Assembly: GCA_026315105.1 (NCBI GenBank)
Contig: CM048750.1
Coordinates: 73,339,797-73,403,796, forward strand
Source of the DNA: Locusta migratoria
Lineage: Eukaryota > Arthropoda > Insecta > Orthoptera > Acrididae
Direction of reading: 5' to 3'
Length of the DNA: 64,000 nucleotides
Shown: positions 42,946 to 53,030 of the stretch, piece by piece
Layout: each line of letters opens with the position of its first letter
How positions within the stretch are numbered: the first letter of the stretch is position 1
Made by a program: the position numbers and the translations under genes
Notes under the pieces: generated by a model
What the model saw: the letters and a program-made list of their open reading frames with translations, nothing else
The model's database searches: none
What the model was told of the DNA's origin: nothing

Positions 42946-43968
42946 ACATCTACATCTACAAATCACATTTAAGTGCCTGGCAGAGGATTCATCGAATCAC
43001 CATTATACTATTTATTTTCCATTCCATTCACGAATAGCGCGCGGGAAGAAAGAACACCGGAATATCTCCGTTCGAGTTCTGATTTCTCGTATTTTATTCT
43101 GACGATCATTTCTACCTATGTAAGTAGGAGTCAACAATATATTTTCGCATTCGGAGGAGAATATTGGCGATTGGAGTTTCGTAAGTAGCCCACGCTGCAG
43201 CGATAAGCGCCGTTGTTTTAATGATTCCCATCCCAGATCCTGTATCATTTCCGTAACGCCGTCTCCCTTGTGTCGTGACAATACGAAACGAGCTGCCCTA
43301 CTTTGGACTCCTCCGATGTCCGTCAAATCCACCTGATAAGGATCCCACACTGGGCAGCAATACTTCAAAAATGGACGGACAAGAGTACTATACGCAGTTT
43401 CTTTTGTAGTTCTGTTGCATGTTTTAAGGGTTCTGCCAATAAAACGCAGTCTCTGGTTAGCCTTTTCCACGACCATATCTACGTGTTCCTTCCAGTTTAA
43501 GTTTGAAGTAATAGTAATTCCTAGGTATTTTGTGGAGTTTACCGACTTCACTTTTGATTGATTTATCTTGTAAACAAAGTTTAACGGATTTCTTTTCGTA
43601 CTCATGTGGACGACTTCACACTTCTCACTATTTAGAGTCAACTGCCAATTTTTACACCATAGTGATATCTTATTCAGATCGTTCTGCGGTTGATCTTCAG
43701 ATGATTCTACTAGAGGGTAAATGACGGCGTCGTCGGCAAACAACCTAAGAGAGCTACTTAGATTTTCCCCTAAATCGTTTATGTAAATAAGGAACAGCAG
43801 GAGACCAATGACACTACCCTGTGGAACGCCCGATATCACCTCTGTTTTAGTCGATGCCTTTCCATCGATTACTACGAACTCTGTCCTCTCTGACAGAAAA
43901 TTCCCTATCCAGTCGCAAATTTGGGGCGATGTACCATAACCACGCAATTTGATTAAAAGCCGTTTGTG
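42946..43968 (-). mobile_element. CR1/Jockey-like LINE family A, diverged copy (A3), 5' truncated
   Basis: 3' end CATCTACATCTACAAATC and CTGGCAGAGGATTCATCG. One open frame of 311 codons (43012-43947) covers the RT from motif B to the C-terminus: GVPQGSVIGLLLFLIYINDL, LRLFADDAVIYPLV (active site intact), VNSTKYLGITITSNLNWKEH and ARFVLSRHKGDGVTEM. It is the longest uninterrupted family A frame to reach the C-terminus. More divergent from A1 and A2 than those are from each other. Confidence 0.93.
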
Positions 43969-44099
43969 ATCACAGAGATAAGGGATGAAATGTTTTTTAT
44001 ATCTCTTGGCCTTTTAATCATTTGTGCACATAACAGAACTATTGGCACGCTGTAGCTATCCTATAATCGTAGTTTCGCCACTTCTGCAATTTGCGTGTT

Positions 44100-44318
44100 C
44101 CTGACATAGCCCAGTTATCCAAGCGGGGAAAGGGGAGCTACAGTTTAATATGGAATCCGAACCACATGTTGTTTCTGGCGACTCCTCACATCGTTGAGAG
44201 GTGAAGGCTAGGTTAAAGAGCAGACTGAAAAATTCCGTGACCCGCCCGGCTTTCGAACCCGCGACCCGTAGTTTTCCAGTCAAGCGCTTTACCCCGAACC
44301 ACCAGACTCGACACAAGC
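44100..44318 (-). mobile_element. tRNA-derived SINE (family C), partial
   Basis: On the minus strand: GTCTGGTGGTTCGGGGTAAA then GGGTTCGAAAGCC tRNA-like boxes. The body at 44137-44170 (GAGCTACAGTTTAATATGG) matches 7930-7975 of the complete copy. Confidence 0.75.
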
Positions 44319-44969
44319 TATTCTACAGCACGATGGAATAATTTAAATATTCTTCTTCCAGAAGGCCAGGGAAATTGAGCAAATCGGTTGGTTTCTAATC
44401 AGTAAGTGTGATTTAGGATGGTCTTCATACGCGCTATAAAATCACCATTTGCTCATTGATCGTTCTTGAGGAATCCACGAGAAAACATGAATTTTGGTTA
44501 CAAAATCTATATATTGTGGGTCTGGCCACTTCTATACTTTTTATCCATTTCAAATATGGCAGTCAAAAATTTATATCATTCGTTCTTAAGATTACGTTCT
44601 CATTCTACTTTATTTAATTTTATTTATATCTCCGTTTCTAAAATCCAAATGTTTTATTTTACCGTATTTACCGTGCAAAATTACATAATTCGAGTTTTCG
44701 CTATTTTGTATCGTGATTCCCAAATATTAAAGGGATTAACCATACATCTCGAATTTTAGCAATATGTTCTATCGATATTTATCCAGGATAGACTTTTCCC
44801 GTTTTCGAACATCATCTTTATCCATTACATAATCTTGAAAAACTTATGTAGGTGTACTAAAGGTGCCAGTTGCACTGTCATGTAGACCTACGTAAGTGTC
44901 ACACTCCAATTTTGCTGAACTTCTGATATTTTATAATACTTGAAAAACTAAGGGACACGTATATTTTTT
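44319..44969. other. unassigned interval
   Basis: AT-rich, no recognised feature. Confidence 0.35.
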
Positions 44970-45865
44970 AGCGGTGGTTAAACATATTTAATGTGTGAAA
45001 CGGTCCCTCTAAAAGGGGGACTAATATGGAAAAATTGCGATAACCTAGAGATTAGTGAAGCAATTCTAATGATTTTTGTTATGAAAGTATCTTTTGATAA
45101 AAGACGAAAATCGGCTTAGGTGTATTGGAGGGAGAGTGAAAATTAGGGGGCCTACTACCCCGAAAGAGACTAATTTTTTGCTACAAAAATTAGATGTAAA
45201 TCTGGCCATGCGACCTACACGCGCTACATTACAGACAACGCTAACGCCGGCGGTTAAATCAATATACGTTTTAACTTGTTTCATTCACTTTTATTCGCTA
45301 TTATTTCACAAATAGATTTTACAGTATTCTGAAAATAGCACGTCGAGTTACTGTCTATTCAAGCATTGTTTCGAGTTTTCGTCGTCTGTGCCGGATAATC
45401 CATATTGACTTTTGAGAATCTGATTGCAGATTCGAATTCAGCGATTTTAAATACCGTTACATCGATGAGATTAAACAGTTCAAAAATACAGATTCACAAC
45501 GTGTTTCATGGGCAGCATCAAACGAGCGCAGCAATGAAAAGGTTGTTTACGCCTCAAATTTTTATACATAAAAAACAAAAACTACGTCTTTATTAATTAG
45601 CTTTCCTTTTGAAGTTTTAGATTCTACTTTACTTAAATCAAAACTAATTTCCGTAGCAAAAAAGTGGTTTCTTTCGGTATAGTTGCCCCCTAATTTTCAC
45701 TCCCATCCAACATAAATAGGCCGATTTTCGTCTTTTATCTAAAGAAACTTTCATTACAAAAAATCGTTAAAAATCTCTTCACTAAATTCTAAGTTGAGGC
45801 AATTGTTCCATTTTAGCCACCATTTTGGAGGGACCGTTTCACCACTTAACGTTTTCATTCCCAGT
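44970..45865. mobile_element. long terminal-inverted-repeat element, family unknown
   Basis: Two arms of about 200 bp, 44970-45187 and 45650-45865, are inverted copies at roughly three-quarters identity by eye. They share AAAAGACGAAAATCGGC, GAGTGAAAATTAGGGGGC and TGAAACGGTCCCTC. The ~460-bp centre has no open frame with a motif. No target duplication could be fixed because the outer ends have drifted. A foldback-type DNA transposon is likely. Confidence 0.65.
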
Positions 45866-46376
45866 GTTGTTCCTCGACAACAACGTGTTAAAAGCTGATT
45901 TAAACCGTATTTTGTGTATGCCTTTAAAGTTGCATTGTTGTTGATGAACAACATGTTTCTACTACGATATTTTGGCACTTGGTACGGCGTTTAGCCACTT
46001 CTGAGGCTTCATTTATCCGTCTTGGAGGATGTGTTACGTCGCGTCTGTACGTGGCTGTCAGTGTGGTTCATGTTATTTTATTTCAGCGGTGAATTGTCTT
46101 ATCTTTGGTGCTGGGGTGAAGATTATGTTAGCATTACTGATCTGGTAGAGTTACCTATAAAGAAAATAACTTCCAAGTAATACAATACCTTGATACAAAC
46201 GTCTGTGTTGCGCATGATATATATATGGTGTCCCAGCTATCTTGTCCACCGAAAATATCTCTGGAACAATAACAGCTATATAGGGAGACTTAAATCTGGA
46301 TTCCCAGAAGCGGTTTTCAGTTACCGTCATCCCGTATGCCAGTCTGTTGTAGATCTGTCAGCATTTGATTCCTTAT
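45866..46376. other. unassigned interval
   Basis: A GGTGTCCCAGCTATCTTGTC stretch near 46218 resembles the edge of a Tc1/mariner-type repeat; otherwise nothing recognised. Confidence 0.35.
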
Positions 46377-46389
46377 ACGCTTCGACTTA

Positions 46390-46722
46390 CAGAAGAATGC
46401 TGAAGATCAGGTGGGTGGATCGCGTAACTAATGATGAGGTACTGAACAGAATTTGGGAGAAAAGAAATTTTTGGCATACCTTGACTAAAAGAAGGGATCG
46501 CTTGGTAGGACATATTCTTAGACATCGGGGAATCGTAAATTTAGCATTGGACGGAAGTGTGTGGGGTAAAAATCGAAGAGGAAGACCAAGAGATGGATAC
46601 AGTAAGCAGATTCAGACAGATGTAGGTTGCCGTTCTTATGTGGAGATGAAGAGGCTTGCTCAGGTTAGGGTATTGTGGAAAGCTGCATCAAACCAGTCTC
46701 CGGACTGAAGACCACAACAACA
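46390..46722 (+). mobile_element. RTE-like LINE B4, short 5'-truncated copy
   Basis: 333 bp bracketed by a perfect 13-bp duplication ACGCTTCGACTTA (46377-46389 and 46723-46735). It encodes the last ~105 residues of the LINE polyprotein with an intact frame (YRRMLKIRWVDRVTNDEV to KAASNQSPD, stop at 46706-46708) and ends in an ACAACAAC tail. Confidence 0.96.
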
Positions 46723-46735
46723 ACGCTTCGACTTA

Positions 46736-47117
46736 TTTATTTGCAAGGTATTACAAATAGCAAAACTTTGTTTTTATCGGCAGAAGATATAGGCGTATAC
46801 GATATCCAGATTCAAATTTCTTCCCATAATAGTTTTCTTAAAATTGAATAATTATTTCCTAACGGCCGTGAAGTCCACTTGGGCGGAAGTGAACAAATCG
46901 TGCGAGTTCGCCCACCGGATGTGAAACCAATGCCGCGAGAACAATTAAGGTGCTCTCAATTTTAAAAGGAATTTCGATATCTCACATGGATTCCGTATGT
47001 TGCTGTGTACTACCTGAAGTCTACCCAATTGTTTTTACCTCTGAAAACTCCCCTGTTGCAACACTTTCCATAACTTGATGCTACACGTTAACTCTAATGT
47101 ATAAAGAAAATCAACTC
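46736..47117. other. unassigned interval
   Basis: Nothing recognised. Confidence 0.35.
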
Positions 47118-47311
47118 TTTTGCCGCACGGAAGTGGCCGCGTGGTCTAAGGCGTCATCATGCTACGGACTGTACAGCCACTCCCGCCGGAGTTTCGAGTC
47201 CTCTCTCGAGCGTAGGTCTGCTTGCTGCGCTTAGTGTAAATTAATTTAAGTAGTTTGTAAGTCTAGGAACTGGTGACCATAGAAGTTTGGTCCAACAGGT
47301 TCACAAACGTA
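47118..47311 (+). mobile_element. tRNA-derived SINE (family B), diverged
   Basis: AAGTGGCCGCGTGGTCTAAG A-box region, GAGTTTCGAGTCCTCTC B-box region, AAGTAGTTTGTAAGTCTAGG body. The 3' end is eroded and no duplication is clear. Confidence 0.85.
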
Positions 47312-47393
47312 TTTAAGAAACTTTCACACAGTTAAAAATTAGGTGTTAAAATTGTAAGAGTCTGAATGAAAGTCCTTGGTCTATTTGAGCTGT

Positions 47394-47480
47394 TATTTTA
47401 TTGGAGTCGTGAAGACCCGCACAACCGGTTTCGCAACCTACAGTTGCATCTTCAGGCGCTTTTTAAAAGTTTTCCATATA
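47394..47480 (-). mobile_element. solo Penelope-type terminal fragment
   Basis: Short repeat containing a near-perfect hammerhead-like motif (47419-47459) ending in GCGAAACCGGTTGTG. Boundaries are uncertain. Confidence 0.5.
47419..47459 (-). ncRNA. hammerhead-ribozyme-like motif with palindromic helix III
   Basis: Minus strand, 5' to 3': helix I GCGC pairs with GTGC (one G-U); core CTGAAGA matches CUGANGA; helix II GCAAC/GTTGC is perfect around TGTAG; GAA; palindromic ACCGGT; T at the cleavage position. ACCGGT has no loop, so helix III can only form between two molecules or between two tandem copies, as known for dimeric minimal hammerheads. Confidence 0.68.
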
Positions 47481-49090
47481 AGTCATTTGTGATGGATAAC
47501 GGGGTTAATGGTTAGGTCGTACCCCAAGCACCTTGGCCCTTCACAAACAACTCTATCAGATGTCCCTTCATACTGTTTCATTCAAGGTCGTCATTTTGTT
47601 ATTGAATGAAACAGTTTAAGAAGACGTCAGCAAACATGTTTTATATGTTAGTTTGCTGTCTTGACAAGATGATGTTTCCAGCACCCTCCTATTTTGATTC
47701 AATAACTAAGGTTGACATGGAAATGTTTTATTAATAACATACAAGATCAGACGATGCATCTTAGTTCTGACGAAAGAAAAAGTCAGAAATGTCAGAAATA
47801 TGTTAGACTTTTAATTATAAAATTTAAATATACTTAAACATTTCAGCGCTCCTGAATTGCTACAACGACAGCTATCCTCACGACAACGTGCAATAATAAC
47901 ACATTCAATCTTGCAGCATCAATTCAGTGCTACTGTTTTCACGTTCGATGATTCGGTGCGCTGAGTATGCCTCAAAACTACATAAGGCTTTTATTTAAAA
48001 ATTTGAATGAAGTATGCTTGGCACTTAAAACAGTTTTCATACATTGTATATAGTGTCAACATAACGTTGTTTGCGATTATCGTACTAAAGAAAGTTACTT
48101 CTGCAGATAATTAATTGTTAGAATTTTCAGATATATTATTTGTTACCAAAAAATCACCGAACTATGATAATTAGATGTTTAATTAATTAAAGTGTAACTA
48201 ATAGAATAAATTTAATTATTTATTTTACGTATACAGGCTGATACACGAAAATATGCAAATATTTTAATATGTTATTCTACAAGCAACAGTAAATAAAATT
48301 CATATAAACATAGGTTCGCGAATGATTGGTTAAGGAGTTATGGCTAATAAATGATTTTCCTTGAAATTGAGCAACCTCGCTAACATGAAGCCATCGCAAA
48401 ACTGTAAGATTTTAAAGTAAAACACGATTTACATCTCTTTTGTTGTTACTGAGCAAACTTGTCCCAGACGTGTATCTACAGTAGTTTTTCATAAATTCCA
48501 GAGAAACACAGAGTTTGAAAAGTTATTAATTTATTAACTACTTGTCCTATTTTTTTTTAATTCTAGACAATTGCAATGGTAAAAAAGTTAACTAAAACTG
48601 TATAAATGTGACAGATATTCTGCTTTTACCATAGCACAGGTGAAGTCATGTTAAACTGGACAAAACAAAGATCAGTGTTACGGAAATTGTACATTCTACA
48701 TAAAATTTCCAAAATTGAGTTCTCTATAACTTCATTTGAAAACTTGGTACAATTGTCTCAAATTAAAAAAAAAACGGCCATTTGGTTAATAAATTACAAT
48801 TTTTCCCAAATTATTTATTTGCTTTTCTAGAATTGCGTGAGACCTACGGCAGTTAGACGTATGGGACATGTTTCATTAGATTCACCAGATCAATAACAAC
48901 AAAATAAATGAAACCCGTGATTTACTTTAATATCGCACAGTTTTGCGACGTAACGGCATTTATTAACCGTCCAACTCCGTAACTAGACATTTGCGGACCT
49001 GTGTTTATAAGAAGTTTTTTTTCTTTAGTTTTACTTGTGGAATAACTCATTAAAATATGTGAATTTGTTACCTAAATTTAAATTTCATAG
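47481..49090. other. AT-rich region, possible transposon edge at 48236
   Basis: From 48233 (TATACAGGCTGATACACGAA) the sequence resembles a DNA-transposon terminus, but no partner end was found. TTGCGACGTAACGGC near 48950 and CATGAAGCCATCGCAAAACT near 48384 form a loose inverted pair. No coding motif. Confidence 0.35.
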
Positions 49091-49187
49091 TTAAAAATAG
49101 GAGGAAGGCAACGGCATACCACCTCCAAACAGGACCATGCCTAGTAAAGCACAGTGGTGTTCAAACCAATCTTCGGATTGTTGACTG

Positions 49188-49230
<43 letters not shown>
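49091..49230 (+). mobile_element. SINE family C 3' part followed by T42
   Basis: 49095-49188 is an inverted copy of 7796-7895 (GGAGGAAGGCAACGGCATAC, CCTCCAAACAGGACCATGCC). It is followed by a run of 42 T (49189-49230), probably an expanded RNA polymerase III terminator or tail. Confidence 0.8.
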
Positions 49231-49232
<2 letters not shown>

Positions 49233-49249
49233 TTAAAAGTTTTATACGA

Positions 49250-49405
49250 CCCGCTCGATTAACCGTGTGGTCTAATGCACCGCTTTCCGAGACGGGGAAA
49301 CGTACCGGCCACGGTTCGAATCCGCCCGGCGAATTAATGAAGGGGCTCGGAGTGCCCGCCAGCCTAGATGATTTTAGGCAGTTTTCCACAGCCCCCTAGG
49401 TGAAT
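49250..49405 (+). mobile_element. tRNA-derived SINE (family F), 3' truncated
   Basis: CCCGCTCGATTAACCGTGTG head and CCACGGTTCGAATCCGCC B box, then a body with GCCAGCCTAGATGATTTTAG and GGCAGTTTTCCAC. Distinct from families A-C. Confidence 0.8.
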
Positions 49406-49439
49406 ATTACATGATCCGCAAAAATTTTGTAACACATTA

Positions 49440-50842
49440 CACTCTTACAGATACAATACTAAACGCTGACATTTGGGGTACACATTTCCTCCCGGGGGGC
49501 AGGGAGTGGCGACAGGAAGGACATCCGGCCATTCCGTAAATATTAACACGCCAAAGCCGGATTTAATAAAAAGACTACCCTGCAAGTACGAGAACATGGC
49601 CAAGTATATAATGAATTGCTGTTCATTAGTCTCGGTAAAACTCGAGAACGGGTGAACCGATTTGACTAATTTTGGTCTTGAAATATTTGTGTAAGTCCAG
49701 GGAGGGTTTAAATGGTGATAAATATGGAAAGGTTGTCCGGAAAAGAGGAATATCGGGAAAAACCGGAACAGCTTTTTCCAGTGAGCTATTAATACCGTTC
49801 GTCCAATTGCGATAAAATTTTGTACATTTCATATTGAAAGCAAGATGAAGGTTTGCATCAAAAATTTGGAACAGTCGTCCGGAAAGTAGGAAAATTTAGG
49901 AGAATCCGAAAGCAATTTTGTTTCTACGAATAAAAATTAATTGCCACATGGTTGTACGAGAAACACTTGAGTACAGCTTCTCAGGACGAGGTTTGTAATT
50001 TTTTTTTTTGTAAAATCTACCGGAAAATTGGAAAATTTGGGAAAAACTGAAAGTTCGTTTTTAAATGTGTTTTTTGATTGAATTCAACACTATAACTGAC
50101 TATTCGCACGACAGAGAAGGGTAATTCTTTTGTTGTGTTGTTCATTATGGCCTTGGAAAAGTTTTCACTAAAAAAATAGAGACAGTTAAAAAGGAAACTC
50201 GCAAAATTCGAACCAAGTTTCTTTTTCAACGTGTTTCTAAATGTACTCAATACTATAAGTTGAGAATCGTTCATCCGCTTGCGATAAAATTTGATCATTT
50301 GACGTTCAACGAAAGATGAACGTTCTTATGAACTAAAAATTCGGGAAAGTTACCCGGAAAATTTGGAAATTCACGAGAAACTGAAAGAGCTTATTTCAAT
50401 GGGATATCAATATCATTCGTCTGGTTGTGATAAAATTTTGAATACTGACTTTAAAAAAAAAAGAGTAACGTTCTTATGAAATAAAAGTTTGGAAAAGTTT
50501 CCTGTAAAATTGGAAAATACAGAAAAAATAGAAGGATCTTTCTATGAAATATCAATACCATTCATCGGATTGCGATGAAATTTTGCACATTCGACGTTCA
50601 AAGTGAGAGGGAGGTTAGAGTGAAGTTTGGAATAGTTGGCCAGAAAACAGGAAAATTTGTGGAAAACTGAAAGAGCTCTTTTCTTTGGGATATCAATATC
50701 ATTCGTACGATTGGGATAAAATATTGCACATTTGACGTTCAAAGCAAATGCCTTTACAAAGCATATGATTTATAATAAGAGGTAAGTGATACGAAGTTCA
50801 CCGGGTCATGTAGTAATTCGATAAAAAAGAACTAGCGGTAAT
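49440..50842. repeat. LINE 3' UTR-like block and ~143-bp diverged tandem repeats
   Basis: 49495-49530 (GGCAGGGAGTGGCGACAGG, GGACATCCGGCCA) resembles RTE-type 3' UTR sequence. From about 49640 to 50760 a unit with GATTGCGATAAAATTTTG and TTTGACGTTCAAAG recurs; the last four instances (about 50285, 50428, 50572, 50711) are 139-144 bp apart. The block ends GTTCACCGGGTCATGTAGT, a possible decayed Helitron-type 3' end. Confidence 0.6.
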
Positions 50843-50903
50843 CGAACCCGGGCCTCAGAATTATCATTCCGATAGCTTCCCACTGCACCACCGCAAACAT
50901 GAA
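50843..50903 (-). repeat. tRNA-like SINE head fragment
   Basis: On the minus strand GCGGTGGTGCAGTGGGAAG then GCCCGGGTTCGATTACCGC, an A/B-box pair at tRNA-like spacing. I do not call it a functional tRNA: no clean cloverleaf with an anticodon arm is evident. Confidence 0.6.
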
Positions 50904-50964
50904 ATGGGGAGATTATAAGAGGTAATCTGTCTTATGCTGACTGCAATTAAGAGATTTGTTTTGC

Positions 50965-51011
50965 ACCAGATGCGTTTCGCTTTTTTTTATTTTAAAAGCA
51001 TCTTCTGTGGT
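50965..51011 (-). ncRNA. hammerhead-like motif (left arm, inverted)
   Basis: The same layout and the same CAGAAGA core as the right arm, with helix III ACGCAT (one mismatch from the palindrome). Confidence 0.45.
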
Positions 51012-51549
51012 CTGTAAATGATACAAAGGTTTGTACAGTTTGTTTTCGACAAATAGATTAAAAACAGTTAAAAAAACATTTTGCACGTTAGGACTAAGTG
51101 TTTTTAACTTAATATTCGGTCTACTCACGGTGTTAATGTCTCTTCTTTACATGTTACTACTGTTTCTCCGTCTTGTTGGCTGGAGTTCGTTTGCTCCTGG
51201 CGTGTGTTTGTCGGCTGTGTACAGCACTTTTCGTACGTTTTTGTTTCGTTCCTTCCTTTTCATCCCAGCACATCACATCACTTCACTTTTTGAAATATAT
51301 ACAGATTACATATCACCTGTTATAAGTTGAATGCCTGTCTCTTTATTTATCGTTTCACTACAGTGTGGCTATGTTTTCGTCTGTTCATTTGTTTTTCGTG
51401 TGGTAACATGTAAAGAAGAGACATCAACACCGTGAGTAGACCGAATATTAAGTTAAAACACTCAGGCCTAACGTGCAAAATGTTTTGTTTTAACTGTTTT
51501 TAATCTATTTATCGAAAACAAACTGTACAAACCTTTGTATCATTTACAG

Positions 51550-51594
51550 ACCACAGAAGATGCTTTTAAAATAAAAAAGCGAAACGCGTCTGGT
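51550..51594 (+). ncRNA. hammerhead-like motif (right arm), U4 replaced
   Basis: Helix I ACCA/TGGT is perfect; helix II GCTTTT/AAAAGC is perfect; GAA is followed by palindromic ACGCGT and C at the cleavage site. The core reads CAGAAGA instead of CTGAAGA, replacing the conserved U4, so catalysis is probably lost. Confidence 0.5.
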
Positions 51595-51612
51595 GTAAAA
51601 TAAATCTCTTAA

Positions 51613-52229
51613 CACGTTCGCTGCTCTTCACGCTCTGGCGCGATGATGCTAGGTGCCACTTCACGCTCTGGCCCGTGATCGTATTTTGACAGTATCTTTG
51701 CATAGTTTTGAGCCACTGAATGTTTTGGTTTTAGTTTTCAGTTTTTTTTATATGGTTTATTATTTGCATTTGTATTTTTGTGAAAACAACAAATGAACAA
51801 TATAAACAGTACATTCAAGGTATTTCATAAAACATATGCTTATTTCTATATCATCAGCAATATAAGTATGAATAACATCAAAACTAAGAAGTATTTTTTT
51901 TATAAACTGGTAACTAATCGAAATAAAATTAAAATAATCAAAAGCTTGCTTGATTGTTTACATAAGAATCCAATAAATCTATCATGACATCATGAGAAGC
52001 GTGTGTGGCTCGTAGCCGGTAATGCAAACGCGGAAATCTGGAACCACGTACGTGTGCATATCACTTATACTCTTCCCTGAGTGCCTACTAGAGTATACAG
52101 CTTTATTAGACTATGCCAGTTTACAACAACCCATAATAGGATGCTAGGTCGCAGCACGCGCCACAGCGTGAGCGGCACCTGACTCAAGGAGCGTTTACAC
52201 GCACCAGAGCGTGAACGGCAGCGAACGTG
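51613..52229. mobile_element. piggyBac-like MITE with TTAA target
   Basis: Ends CACGTTCGCTGCTCTTCACG on the left and, reverse-complemented, CACGTTCGCTGCCGTTCACG on the right. Both continue CTCTGG. TTAA flanks it at 51609-51612 and 52230-52233. Subterminal copies of CACGCTCTGG/CCAGAGCGTG occur inside. No transposase frame. TTAA duplication is the piggyBac hallmark; removing this and the nested insertion restores the inverted arm exactly at TTAA. Confidence 0.82.
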
Positions 52230-52233
52230 TTAA

Positions 52234-52744
52234 AGGGATGACGCAATGAACGTGCCATTTTCACTTTATCGGACAAAATGTGCTGAAATCGACGGCCATC
52301 GATGGCAACGCTAGCATAAATATCAAATACTTTGAATAACCGGCCATCATTAGTTGGGGTTTTTGTGATCTCTCAAAGGCTTTTGATTCTGTAAATCATG
52401 GGATTCTTCTAGATAAGCTTAACTATTGTGGTATGAGTGGGACAGTGCACAAATGGTTCAAATCATACTTAACCGGAAGAGTGCAGAAAGTTGAAATAAG
52501 CAGTTCACATGATATAGATGAAAAAATTAATTCCTCTAACTGGGGAGTTATTAAAAATGGGGTGCCACAAGGTTCGGTCTTGGATCCCTTGCTGTTCTTA
52601 ATGTTTATTAATGACTTATCATTCTACAAATGTTCAAATTGTTCAAATGCTGGTAAATCTAACGGACCAAACTGCGTAGTCAGCAGTCCGTAGCTTACAA
52701 ACTACTTAAACCTAGGTAAACTAACCTATGGACAACACACACAG
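52234..52744 (+). mobile_element. composite retro-insertion: mariner relic, LINE D piece, SINE piece
   Basis: 511 bp bracketed by a perfect 15-bp direct repeat CAGCGAACGTGTTAA (52219-52233 and 52745-52759), the end of the MITE plus TTAA. Contents: mariner-family relic (52258-52340), LINE D RT fragment (52348-52624: FCDLSKAFDSVNHGILLDKL, VPQGSVLDPLLFLMFIND), and a SINE minus-strand 3' part (52625-52742). The joint duplication suggests a single insertion event of a chimeric template. Confidence 0.72.
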
Positions 52745-53030
52745 CAGCGAACGTGTTAATTGCAGTCAGCATAAGACAGATTACCTGTTATAATCAATTT
52801 TAACAGCTGCTGCGGAATATGGCCACACAACTAAACATGGCGTCTCTTTCAAAGTCGCTGACAGCGAGCGTTTTATCTTTTTCTATGCCCCGCTAAGGAG
52901 AAATACTTCATGAATTTGAATGGTTAATGTATCAGTTTCTTCTGATACATTTTGAGCCAAATCGGTAAAACTCATCACGCGACCTCCCCTTGTGAAAAAA
53001 AAAGAAAAAAAATTGTAACGACAGATGCGC

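Larger units (their letters stand above)
50912..52790. mobile_element. large inverted-pair element with hammerhead-like motifs, split by a piggyBac-like MITE
   Basis: Left arm 50912-51163 (~250 bp) is repeated inverted as 51405-51612 plus 52756-52790. Arms share GACATCAACACCGTGAGTAG, CTTTGTATCATTTACAGACC and AAAGCGAAACGC. The centre (51164-51404) has no coding motif. The right arm is broken exactly at TTAA by a later insertion. Each arm carries a hammerhead-like motif (50965-51011 minus, 51550-51594 plus). Confidence 0.75.
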
